A program made the translations under genes and the position numbers. Source: Candidatus Gastranaerophilales bacterium (GTDB taxonomy: Bacteria; Cyanobacteriota; Vampirovibrionia; Gastranaerophilales; Gastranaerophilaceae). From it: a stretch of 5,588 bases of DNA. The notes below the pieces were generated by a model. The model saw nothing but the letters and a program-made list of their open reading frames with translations, was not told the DNA's origin and searched no databases. The stretch is taken from positions 1-5,588 of the forward strand of contig CAJUNK010000027.1 in NCBI GenBank assembly GCA_910587815.1, read 5' to 3'. Below, one piece after another: positions 1-5,543 of this stretch (position 1 is its first letter; the number at the start of each line of letters is the position of its first letter).

Positions 1-183
1 CTGTATGAAAATTTATATTGAAGGCTGCAAGTATTTTTTACATATTTTCTTTGAAATGGAAAATATTTGTATAAGAGGACCGTTAAAAAGATTGGGGCAC
101 AATTATTTTTAAAAAAAGAAGTTAATCTTGGGCTTCGTCCATGTCCTCGTTACAAATATTTAAAATTGAAAAGAAAAACAAGA
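1..183. other. Left-end segment with no recognisable gene
   Basis: I see no supported gene here. A TTG-initiated frame runs on the plus strand from 67 to 291, but it has no SD, is very rich in Lys and Arg, and runs straight through the palindrome at 195-215, so it is most likely fortuitous. A minus-strand frame is open from about position 160 to the window edge without a start codon or recognisable motif. If it is the tail of something, the sequence outside the window would be needed to tell. Confidence 0.4.
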
Positions 184-194
184 GCACCAGTAAG

Positions 195-215
195 ATCCCG
201 AAACAAGTTCAGGAT
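195..215. repeat. REP-like palindrome (ATCCTGAA-type intergenic element)
   Basis: ATCCCGAA (195-202) and TTCAGGAT (208-215) are inverted around the loop ACAAG. On the minus strand this reads ATCCTGAA-CTTGT-TTCGGGAT, an 8-bp stem with one U-G pair. It is flanked by GC-rich sequence (GCGGGGGTGATGACAG, 221-236) that stands out from the AT-rich surroundings. The core resembles the dispersed TCCTGAACTTGTTTCAGGATC-type intergenic repeats I know from many bacterial genomes. With one copy in the window, dispersal cannot be shown here. It does not fit well as a terminator for any neighbouring gene. Confidence 0.45.
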
Positions 216-279
216 GGCAGGCGGGGGTGATGACAGAACAATTACTGGATTAAAAACCCAACCTATAAATTTGCATTTT

Positions 280-415
280 TTATGGTTTTAAAAAATCAAT
301 TGGGTCAATATTTAAAACATCGGCAATTTTGCACAACGCCTTAATACTAGAAAAATTTTTCTCTTTGTTTAATATGCACAAAAAATATTACTCTAGCCGT
401 ATTTTCACCAGTTAC
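280..415 (-). pseudogene. Frameshifted remnant of an XRE-type HTH regulator (C-terminal half)
   Basis: Read on the minus strand, one frame (positions 387 down to 280) ends in KIADVLNIDPIDFLKP followed by TAA. That is the classic last helices of an XRE/Cro-C1 helix-turn-helix domain (...LxKIAxxLxIDPxxFL). Just upstream, a second frame (about 415 down to 350) gives VTGENTARVIFF, which resembles the turn and recognition helix of the same fold. The two pieces are in different frames, overlap around the A5T5 run at 351-360, and the upstream frame hits stops at both ends. Helices 1 and 2 and any start codon with SD are missing. I read this as a decayed regulator, perhaps once an antitoxin or phage-type repressor. 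The recognition-helix half is the weaker match. No intact partner gene is adjacent. Confidence 0.45.
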
Positions 416-476
416 AAGTTAATATTAGTATTAAAATAAAAATAGCAAATACAAATAATAAAACAGGAGAAAAACT

Positions 477-527
477 ATGAATGCTTTCCCTTCGATAGAA
501 TATGTCAAAACCCCAGATGTTTTTTAG
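477..527 (+). CDS. 16-codon ORF with strong SD; leader peptide or truncated gene start
   Basis: ATG at 477-479 is preceded by AGGAG (465-469) with a 7-base spacer, as good an SD as any real gene in the window. It encodes MNAFPSIEYVKTPDVF and stops at TAG (525-527), immediately after a run of six T. The same frame then stays open for 36 codons to TAA at 636-638, although the last part crosses the terminator of the opposite-strand lipoprotein gene and is Lys/Asn-rich. I do not recognise the peptide. It could be the 5' stub of a gene inactivated by a nonsense or homopolymer mutation, or a short leader peptide. It lies divergent to the HTH remnant, as expected of a decayed regulator-target pair. 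Function unknown. Confidence 0.3.
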   Translation: MNAFPSIEYVKTPDVF

Positions 528-566
528 CAATTTTTAGCAGAGACAATATCTATATGCATAGCAAGT

Positions 567-630
567 TATAAAAAAAATAATAAAAAAATAAAAAATAGCA
601 GACAAGAAATATCCAATGTCTCGTCTGCTA
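567..630 (-). terminator. Rho-independent terminator of the META-domain lipoprotein gene
   Basis: TAGCAGAC (596-603) pairs perfectly with GTCTGCTA (623-630). Read on the minus strand, the stem is followed by a long U-rich tract (595 down to about 567), which is the right polarity for the gene ending at 656. A competing inner pairing AGACA/TGTCT (600-604 with 617-621) exists, so the stem can slip. The stop codon lies about 25 bases upstream. Confidence 0.7.
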
Positions 631-655
631 CTCAATAACTAAAATATTTTAAAGC

Positions 656-1033
656 TTATTTTGTAGCCTTTTCATAGGTGAATTCTTTACCAGATTTAGA
701 TTTTAAAATCATTTTATTTCCGTCAAATTTATATTCCATTTCATTACCAAATTCTTTGAAATATTCATCTTCAGCTTTCATATCTTCAGGCGCACCAGCC
801 ATTTTGGTAGATGCCATATAGCCAAATGTTACTGTATTTTTCACGGTTTTATAGGTGCCAAAATATCTATTTAGCGCCTGACCATGGTATCCGCCCTTTT
901 TATCAAATCCTAAGGTAATATCTATTGGATATTTTGGTTCAACAAGCGTATATTCATTGCCCGCAGCATTATTTATAAAACTGCATGATGCAAGTGACAT
1001 AAATGCAAACATTGAACAAAAAAACGTATTCAT
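656..1033 (-). CDS. HslJ-like META-domain lipoprotein
   Basis: A 125-residue protein. A hydrophobic segment (residues 4-16) ends in the lipobox L14-A-S-C17, so it is probably lipidated at Cys17 and envelope-anchored. Ser18 at +2 would not retain it at the inner membrane under the Lol rule. Residues about 37-121 fit the META/HslJ fold: ITLGFD (39-44), GQALNRYFGTY (51-61, matching the family G-x-x-C-N-R-F-x-G element), the MASTKM block (73-78), an acidic helix and a final strand pair. HslJ family members are small envelope proteins, in E. coli heat-induced and linked to novobiocin resistance; their biochemical role is unsettled. Both positions where HslJ carries cysteines are replaced here (Leu54, Gly80). 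The signal peptide lacks a basic N-terminal residue, yet the start looks fixed: AAAGGAG (1041-1047) sits 7 bases upstream and an in-frame TAA lies at 1046-1048. Confidence is high for a lipoprotein and moderate for the fold. Confidence 0.75.
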   Translation of the reverse strand: MNTFFCSMFAFMSLASCSFINNAAGNEYTLVEPKYPIDITLGFDKKGGYHGQALNRYFGTYKTVKNTVTFGYMASTKMAGAPEDMKAEDEYFKEFGNEMEYKFDGNKMILKSKSGKEFTYEKATK

Positions 1034-1126
1034 AGAAATTCTCCTTTAATTATCTTCTACTTTTGTGGATGTTCTATTACTTGTTTTATTTTAAAATTCA
1101 CAAGTGAAAAAGCACCCTATGTTGCC

Positions 1127-1132
1127 ATTATA
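1127..1132 (-). promoter_or_regulatory. Candidate -10 box for the lipoprotein gene
   Basis: On the minus strand this is a perfect TATAAT, about 94 bases upstream of the lipoprotein start. No convincing -35 hexamer or extended TG precedes it, so it is only a candidate. The implied leader of nearly 90 bases contains a small hairpin, TTCAC-TT-GTGAA (1097-1108). No clear terminator separates ychF (ending at 1176) from this gene, so read-through transcription from the mscL-ychF unit is also possible. Confidence 0.25.
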
Positions 1133-1175
1133 TAGTTCCATAAAAATTATATTTATGAAAACCTTGGCCCGTTGT

Positions 1176-2273
1176 TTAGTTATTAAACCTAAACACCATT
1201 ATATCTCCATCCTGTACAATATAATCTTTTCCTTCTAATCTTGCGACGCCTCTTTCACGGGCACCAGCCCAGCTTCCTGCTTCTATAAAATCTTTATATG
1301 ATACAACTTCTGCTTTTATAAAACCTTTTTCAAAATCAGTATGAATGACACCAGCTGCTTGCGGAGCCTTTGTACCTTTTGCAATAGTCCATGCCCGCAC
1401 TTCCTTTTCACCAGCTGTAATGTAAGTTTCAAGATTCAAAATATCATACGCAGATTTTATCATCTTATCGATGCCTGATGTTTGCACGCCCAATTCTTTC
1501 AGATAATTTTCAGCCTCCTCTTTTCCTAAGGATACAAGCTCAGCCTCAATTTGCGCACAAATCATAACCACTTCTGCCCCATTTTTTGAAGCATATTCTT
1601 TTACGCAATTTACATAGTCATTTCCGGTGGCAAGCTCTCCTTCTGAAACATTAGCACAGTATATCACAGGCTTTGTCATTAAAAGATGAAAATGATGTAA
1701 AAGTTTTAATTCTTCTTCATTAAACATCTCTTTTGCATTAATAAAACTGCCGCCTTCAAGCTTTTCCAACAGTCTTTCTATAATTGAATTTTCTAAAACA
1801 GCATCTTTATCGCCTGCCTTCACCTGTTTTGCAATCCTTTTTTGACGATTTTCAAGGCTTGAAATATCAGCCAGGGCAAGTTCTGTATTTATTGTTTCAA
1901 TATCATCGATAGGATCAATTTTACCATTCACATGGATAGTGTTTGGGTCATCAAAACACCTTACCACCTGAATTATGGCATCTACTTCTCTGATATTGTG
2001 TAAAAATTGATTACCAAGCCCCTCGCCCTTGCTGGCGCCTTTTACAAGGCCAGCAATATCTACAAATTCAATAGCAGTTGGTATTACAGTATCAGTTTTA
2101 ACCAAATCTTGCAATTTATATAATCTCTCGTCAGGAACACTGACAACACCAACATTAGGCTCTATTGTGCAGAAAGGATAGTTTGCACTTTGAGCATTAG
2201 CAGAAAGTGTCAGTGCATTAAAAAGTGTTGATTTTCCTACGTTTGGCAATCCTACGATACCGCATTTTAACAT
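1176..2273 (-). CDS. ychF: Redox-regulated, ribosome-binding ATPase YchF (OLA1/Obg family)
   Basis: A complete 365-residue protein of normal family length. Motifs in order: P-loop GLPNVGKST (8-16); switch I with NYPFCTIEPN (31-40); G3 DIAGLVKGAS (72-81), where a hydrophobic Leu76 sits in place of the catalytic Gln, as in HAS-GTPases; the helical insertion (about 125-200); NVSE (208-211) instead of NKxD, the change that makes YchF prefer ATP over GTP; and a C-terminal TGS domain (about 281-364) ending VQDGDIMVFRFNN. The family is cytosolic, binds ribosomes and influences translation and oxidative-stress responses. The start is fixed by AAAGGA at 2281-2286, seven bases upstream, and MLKCGIVGLPNVGKST is the usual family N-terminus. 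It lies 14 bases downstream of the mscL stop, with its SD inside that gap, so the two are probably co-transcribed. I see no strong terminator immediately after it. Confidence 0.97.
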   Translation of the reverse strand: MLKCGIVGLPNVGKSTLFNALTLSANAQSANYPFCTIEPNVGVVSVPDERLYKLQDLVKTDTVIPTAIEFVDIAGLVKGASKGEGLGNQFLHNIREVDAIIQVVRCFDDPNTIHVNGKIDPIDDIETINTELALADISSLENRQKRIAKQVKAGDKDAVLENSIIERLLEKLEGGSFINAKEMFNEEELKLLHHFHLLMTKPVIYCANVSEGELATGNDYVNCVKEYASKNGAEVVMICAQIEAELVSLGKEEAENYLKELGVQTSGIDKMIKSAYDILNLETYITAGEKEVRAWTIAKGTKAPQAAGVIHTDFEKGFIKAEVVSYKDFIEAGSWAGARERGVARLEGKDYIVQDGDIMVFRFNN

Positions 2274-2287
2274 TTTATTTTCCTTTT

Positions 2288-2779
2288 TTATAAATCAGTT
2301 GTACAATATGGACATTTTGTGGCATTAATATTAATTGAAGAAAAACATCTAGGACATGATTTTGTATCAATTTCCACCTGCACTTCTTCTTTCTTTTCCA
2401 CAGCAGCCCTTAATTTATTTATAAATTTAATTAATAGAAATACGGCAAAAGCCACAAATATAAAGCTTATCAGCGTATTTATAAATAATCCGTAATTAAT
2501 CGTAACAGCGCCAGCAGATTGCGCAGCCTCTAATGATGGGTATTTAACAATCTTTCCTTCATAATCAGGCAATGTAAGATAAAGATTTGCAAAATCCACC
2601 CTGCCCATAATCCACCCCATGGGAGGCATGATGATATCTTTTACCATAGAATCTACTATTTTTCCAAAGGCAGCACCAATGATGATACCCACCGCCATAT
2701 CAATCACATTTCCCTTTATGGCGAAGGTTTTAAATTCATCTGTCCATTTTTTTACTTTGCCAATACCTTCATTAAGCAT
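2288..2779 (-). CDS. mscL: Large-conductance mechanosensitive channel MscL with C-terminal zinc ribbon
   Basis: A homopentameric inner-membrane channel that opens under membrane tension to release solutes on hypo-osmotic shock. From the chosen start (163 residues): amphipathic N-terminal helix; TM1 with the signature GNVIDMAVGIIIGAAFGKIV (23-42) and DIIMPP (48-53); a periplasmic loop; TM2 (about 97-120); a charged cytoplasmic helix; then CX2C-X10-CX2C (Cys142, 145, 156, 159), a rubredoxin/zinc-ribbon-like tail. I recall similar Cys-rich tails in a subset of MscL proteins, so this is a variant rather than a new fusion. The frame extends upstream to a TTG at 2849-2851, but that has no SD. The ATG at 2777-2779 has AAAGGA (2787-2792) seven bases upstream, begins with the usual family N-terminus, and lies just downstream of a plausible promoter. 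First gene of a likely operon with ychF. Confidence 0.95.
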   Translation of the reverse strand: MLNEGIGKVKKWTDEFKTFAIKGNVIDMAVGIIIGAAFGKIVDSMVKDIIMPPMGWIMGRVDFANLYLTLPDYEGKIVKYPSLEAAQSAGAVTINYGLFINTLISFIFVAFAVFLLIKFINKLRAAVEKKEEVQVEIDTKSCPRCFSSININATKCPYCTTDL

Positions 2780-2811
2780 GCTTTTTTCCTTTAAAACAAA
2801 TCTTTTAGCCA

Positions 2812-2840
2812 ATTTTAACACAAAAACACTTGTGCTTAAA
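2812..2840 (-). promoter_or_regulatory. Candidate extended -10 promoter for mscL-ychF
   Basis: On the minus strand, TGTTAAAAT (2820 down to 2812) is an extended -10 element (TGn-TAAAAT). A weak TTTAAG lies 17 bases upstream (2840-2835). Transcription would start near 2805, leaving a short leader before the ATG at 2779 and excluding translation from the upstream TTG at 2851. Sequence-based prediction only. Confidence 0.4.
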
Positions 2841-2909
2841 AGAGATGGCAAAAAATTTTATTTATGATATTTAATAATATGCTAGGCTATAAAAATGAGG
2901 ATATTAGAT

Positions 2910-3398
2910 ATGATCATTAACAAAATTTCAAACACCTATACAAATAATTCATTCAAGGGCGCATACTTTGTAGCAGGAACAGGAGCAAAAGTCAAAGAGG
3001 CAGAAGAAGCAATAAGCCGATATGCTAAAAATAATAAAGATTCAAATATAAGTATAGATAAAAGAATAGGAGATGGCTATACAACAGTGGAACTGCCTGC
3101 CGTTATTTTTGTTACAACTGGAGATGATGTTAAAGAATACAATAAGTTTTTAGCAAAAAAAGCTGAATATTGCAGCGAATGCGCAAGTGCCAACCCAGAT
3201 CCATTAAAACACAAAAAGTTTGAAACAAATATGGAGAAAAATGCTCATGGCATTGCCTATAAAGCTTTTATAAATAAGAAAGCGATAATAGAAAATTGCG
3301 ATTTTGAAAATGGTCTAAAAAATCTTAAAGCAGAAAAAGTTCTTGAGGCAATAAATCATAACGCATTTGATTATGAAAATGGCATAATAGAAGAATAA
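2910..3398 (+). CDS. Hypothetical protein with N-terminal NSFKG motif
   Basis: A 162-residue soluble protein of unknown function. The N-terminus is Asn/Thr-rich (MIINKISNTYTNNSFKG), then a mixed alpha/beta region follows: AYFVAGTGAKVKEAEEAISRY (18-38), a strand LPAVIFVTTGDDV (62-74), a CxxC pair (Cys88, Cys91), and two helical stretches at the C-terminus. There is no signal peptide or membrane segment. The short N-terminal FKG tag followed by a TGxD-type alternation recurs, as I recall, in many uncharacterised Gastranaerophilales proteins. That supports lineage but not function. The frame opens at ATG 2895, but that has no SD. ATG 2910 has GAGGA (2897-2901) with an 8-base spacer, so I choose it. 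Upstream it is divergent from mscL; downstream it converges on the phosphofructokinase gene across a shared terminator. Confidence 0.85.
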   Translation: MIINKISNTYTNNSFKGAYFVAGTGAKVKEAEEAISRYAKNNKDSNISIDKRIGDGYTTVELPAVIFVTTGDDVKEYNKFLAKKAEYCSECASANPDPLKHKKFETNMEKNAHGIAYKAFINKKAIIENCDFENGLKNLKAEKVLEAINHNAFDYENGIIEE

Positions 3399-3429
3399 AA
3401 ATCAAGTATATCTTTTAGCAAAACTACAG

Positions 3430-3459
3430 TAAAGTCCCTCAAAATTTTGAGGGACTTTA
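3430..3459. terminator. Bidirectional terminator, perfect 30-base palindrome
   Basis: Bases 3430-3444 are the exact reverse complement of 3445-3459, with the core AAAGTCCCTC/GAGGGACTTT and a central AAAATTTT that supplies the loop. It lies 31 bases after the stop of the plus-strand hypothetical gene and about 50 bases beyond the stop of the minus-strand phosphofructokinase gene, so it can terminate both. The U tract is short on each strand (part of the stem itself), so strength is uncertain, but position and symmetry are convincing. Confidence 0.75.
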
Positions 3460-3508
3460 TATTGTATTAAGCTTTGTTTAATCTTTTTTACAAAACTTTG
3501 CAAAAATT

Positions 3509-5188
3509 TTAAACATTAGCAGGTTTTTTGGATTCTAATTGCAATGTCATTGTTGTAATATCACAAACTTCAGCAGGTCCAAAATATTGAATAGCACCTG
3601 GGAATACATAACAATCAGTTTTTGCCCACCTGTCACGGTTTTGTTCAAATTCCCTAAATACAGGCCCATCTAATTCAACAAGAGCCTTTTGAATAACAGG
3701 TTTCATTTTACCATGACGTCTTTCCATATTCATCATCATTGTTAAAGGCACTCCGCCTGCAAGCCATTCTGCGGCAGGCTTTGTCAGATTTTTAACAGAT
3801 GATAGATATCCTGTTAAGCCTGCTGAAATTAAAGCAAAAGCATTGTAACCCAATGAATAACAATAATCAGCATCAAAGTTACTTGGCATAGCGCATCTTC
3901 CTTCATAACCAAAGAAATGTGCCTGATCAGAGAATTTACCTGAATATTTGCCTGCTGCCTTCATTTGGGCAAGTCTTATTCTTACCATTTCAATTAAAAG
4001 TTTTTCTGTTTCAATTTTTGAAACCTGAACATTGCCGTGTGGGTCTCTATCCATTAATAATTGTGCCTTTATCATATCTGGAAGGCTTGCAAATACACTT
4101 TTATTTTCACTATTTAATTTTGAAGCTATAATTTGGTATTTATCAGCATTTGAAGCATTTTTAAAGCTTTCTTCTTTTTCTAAATCTGCAAGTAAATCAT
4201 TTAGGTTTGCAATCATAGTCTTCATTTCAGGAATAAATTCAATTAAACCTTCAGGAATTAATGCTACACCAAAGTTTTTACCATTATTTCCGCGTTCAGC
4301 TACAATATCTGCTATATAATTTACAATGCTTTCAAGCGATTGTTTTTTTGCTTCTACTTCTTCAGAAATAAGACAGATATTAGGCTGTGTTTGAAGTGCA
4401 ACTTCCAAACCAACATGAGTTGCTGAACGACCCATTAATTTAATAAAGTGCCAGTATTTTTTAGCAGAATTTGCATCTCTTTGAATGTTGCCGATTAGTT
4501 CTGCATAAGTTTTTGTTGCAGTATCAAAACCAAATGAAATTTCAATTTGTTCATTTTTAAGGTCGCCATCAATTGTTTTTGGGCAGCCAATTACTTGAAC
4601 GCCAGTATTTTTAGCCTTTAACCATTCAGCGAGCATACATGCATTTGTATTAGAATCGTCTCCGCCAATAATAACTATAGCGCCGATATTTAAAGCTTTG
4701 CATGTAGCAAGAGTTTTTTCAAACTGTTCTTCTGTTTCAAGTTTTGTTCTGCCAGAACCTATGATATCAAAACCGCCTGTATTTCTGTATTTATTTATAA
4801 ATTCATCATCAAATTTAACATATTCACTATCTACAATTCCTGAAGGGCCGCCTAAAAAACCATATAATTCATTGTTTGAATTTGCAGCTTTTAGTGCATC
4901 ATAAAGCCCTGCTATAACGTTATGTCCACCAGGAGCCTGACCACCTGACAATATAACACCAACATTTTTTGCTTCTAAATTCAAAGGAGAACCATTTGAG
5001 GAATCAAAAGTCACAATAGGTTCACCATAAACATGGGAAAATAATTTTTGAATATCATCGGCATCTTTTACAGCGCTTGTGGCTTTTCCGGTTGAAACCT
5101 TGATATTTTTAATGCCTGATTTTAAGGCACCAGCTAATTTTGGATTGTAATTCAATCTTTCTTTGTGTAATGGTGATAAATCTCTCAT
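3509..5188 (-). CDS. Pyrophosphate-dependent phosphofructokinase (PPi-PFK, long form)
   Basis: Diphosphate-fructose-6-phosphate 1-phosphotransferase: reversibly phosphorylates fructose 6-phosphate with PPi instead of ATP, in the cytosolic glycolytic/gluconeogenic pathway. The 559 residues match the long form found in plants, spirochaetes and Chlamydia. Motifs: GGQAPGGHN (82-90) phosphate-binding loop; GGDDS (175-179), where the second Asp replaces the Gly of ATP-PFKs; PKTIDGDL (203-210) with the Lys that marks PPi use and the catalytic TID; MGRSATH (252-258); FGYEGRC (426-432), contacting substrate. Asp and Lys at these two positions together argue strongly for PPi. The long form carries a helical insertion (about 320-400). 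The start has AAAGGAG (5198-5204) about 9 bases upstream, and LSPLHKERL is a typical family N-terminus. Apparently monocistronic, with its own terminator at 3430-3459, and divergent from the tRNA-Gly gene. Gene names for this family vary (pfp), so I leave the symbol blank. Confidence 0.95.
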   Translation of the reverse strand: MRDLSPLHKERLNYNPKLAGALKSGIKNIKVSTGKATSAVKDADDIQKLFSHVYGEPIVTFDSSNGSPLNLEAKNVGVILSGGQAPGGHNVIAGLYDALKAANSNNELYGFLGGPSGIVDSEYVKFDDEFINKYRNTGGFDIIGSGRTKLETEEQFEKTLATCKALNIGAIVIIGGDDSNTNACMLAEWLKAKNTGVQVIGCPKTIDGDLKNEQIEISFGFDTATKTYAELIGNIQRDANSAKKYWHFIKLMGRSATHVGLEVALQTQPNICLISEEVEAKKQSLESIVNYIADIVAERGNNGKNFGVALIPEGLIEFIPEMKTMIANLNDLLADLEKEESFKNASNADKYQIIASKLNSENKSVFASLPDMIKAQLLMDRDPHGNVQVSKIETEKLLIEMVRIRLAQMKAAGKYSGKFSDQAHFFGYEGRCAMPSNFDADYCYSLGYNAFALISAGLTGYLSSVKNLTKPAAEWLAGGVPLTMMMNMERRHGKMKPVIQKALVELDGPVFREFEQNRDRWAKTDCYVFPGAIQYFGPAEVCDITTMTLQLESKKPANV

Positions 5189-5254
5189 CTAAAGTATCTC
5201 CTTTAAAACTTTTGTAATGCTTTATAATGACATTTTAATACAAAAATAGCCGTT

Positions 5255-5279
5255 AAGAAATCTTTTTATAAAGATTCTT
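5255..5279. repeat. Imperfect inverted repeat between the PPi-PFK and tRNA-Gly genes
   Basis: AAGAA-A-TCTTT (5255-5265) is inverted as AAAGA-TTCTT (5270-5279) around a 4-base centre, giving 10 pairs with one bulged A. It lies between the divergent genes, about a dozen bases upstream of the tRNA -35 box. It could be an operator or upstream element, but AT-rich DNA produces such palindromes easily. Confidence 0.25.
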
Positions 5280-5290
5280 TTAAAAACTTA

Positions 5291-5318
5291 TTGACAGAAA
5301 ATTTTGAATAGGTATTAT
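5291..5318 (+). promoter_or_regulatory. Sigma-70-type promoter of tRNA-Gly
   Basis: A perfect -35 TTGACA (5291-5296) is followed after 16 bases by TATTAT (5313-5318), one mismatch from the -10 consensus. Transcription would start near 5325, about 16 bases before the mature tRNA 5' end. This is the strongest promoter match in the window, fitting a stable RNA gene. Confidence 0.65.
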
Positions 5319-5340
5319 ATAAATGTGAATTGAATATTTC

Positions 5341-5415
5341 GCGGGAGTAATTCAGTGGTAGAATGCTTCCTTGCCAAGGAAGATGTCGCGAGTTCGAGCC
5401 TCGTCTCCCGCTCCA
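5341..5415 (+). tRNA. tRNA-Gly (anticodon GCC), CCA encoded
   Basis: A full cloverleaf can be drawn. Acceptor stem GCGGGAG (5341-5347) pairs with CTCCCGC (5405-5411). The D arm has ATTC/GAAT around AGTGGTA. The anticodon stem CTTCC/GGAAG encloses the loop TTGCCAA (5371-5377), with anticodon GCC at 5373-5375, reading GGC and GGU. A five-base variable loop follows. The T arm GCGAG/CTCGT has one G-U pair and the loop TTCGAGC (5393-5399). The discriminator is T5412, as usual for bacterial tRNA-Gly, and CCA is encoded at 5413-5415. A good promoter lies upstream and an intrinsic terminator directly downstream. The last ten bases (5406-5415) belong to a 55-base repeat seen again at 5534-5588. Confidence 0.97.
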
Positions 5416-5460
5416 TTAATCGCCTTAAAGAGGCGATTTTTTAATATGAGACGAGGAAAC
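5406..5460 (+). repeat. 55-base exact direct repeat, copy 1 (tRNA 3' end plus terminator)
   Basis: This stretch covers the 3' end of tRNA-Gly (TCCCGCTCCA), its terminator hairpin, and 18 bases more ending GAGACGAGGAAAC. It is identical, base for base, to 5534-5588, an offset of 128. The base before each copy differs (C5405 versus G5533), so the left boundary is exact. The right boundary is unknown because the window ends with copy 2. Confidence 0.95.
5418..5442 (+). terminator. Rho-independent terminator of tRNA-Gly
   Basis: AATCGCCT (5418-5425) pairs with AGGCGATT (5431-5438) around the loop TAAAG, and T5437-T5442 forms the U tract. It begins two bases after the encoded CCA, leaving a very short 3' trailer. 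Confidence 0.9.
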
Positions 5461-5464
5461 CTCT

Positions 5465-5543
5465 TGCAGATAAAAGTTACACTTTTACTGCACTAACTGT
5501 CTGTAAATCGCTAAAGCTCAACAGACAGTTGAGTCCCGCTCCA
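5465..5543 (+). other. Structured inter-repeat segment: two hairpins with a competing stem
   Basis: Hairpin 1 (5465-5492) is TGCAG-A-TAAAAGT, loop TAC, ACTTTTA-CTGCA: 12 pairs with one bulged A. Hairpin 2 pairs AACTGTCTGT (5495-5504) perfectly with ACAGACAGTT (5521-5530). A mutually exclusive stem pairs CTCAAC (5517-5522) with GTTGAG (5528-5533), directly abutting the repeated tRNA end TCCCGCTCCA. With the terminator at 5546-5570 this has the layout of a small structured RNA, or of a decayed tRNA-like 3' domain. However, the T-loop consensus is absent, no GCGGGA partner exists for the acceptor strand, and I see no promoter. Function unknown; it could also be DNA-level structure of a repeat unit. 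Confidence 0.4.

Noticed and set aside
67..291. 74-codon plus-strand frame starting with TTG
   Set aside because: No SD, strongly Lys/Arg-biased, crosses the REP-like palindrome, and resembles no protein I know.
1097..1108. TTCAC-AA-GTGAA hairpin as a ychF terminator
   Set aside because: Only five pairs with a two-base loop, and the following tract is interrupted; too weak to call.
2780..2851. 24-residue N-terminal extension of MscL from TTG 2851
   Set aside because: No SD at the TTG, a better SD at ATG 2779, a candidate promoter lying inside the extension, and the usual MscL N-terminus beginning at 2779.
2619..2867. 82-codon plus-strand frame opposite mscL
   Set aside because: Fully antisense to a clear mscL gene and its promoter region; its composition is that of a shadow frame.
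3919..4904. Three plus-strand frames (3919-4131, 4032-4319, 4698-4904) inside the PPi-PFK gene
   Set aside because: Antisense shadows of a fully conserved enzyme, with no SD or recognisable domains.
5461..5543. A second tRNA gene ending in TCCCGCTCCA
   Set aside because: No 5' GCGGGA acceptor strand, no TTCGANNC T loop and no anticodon arm; only the 3' end matches.
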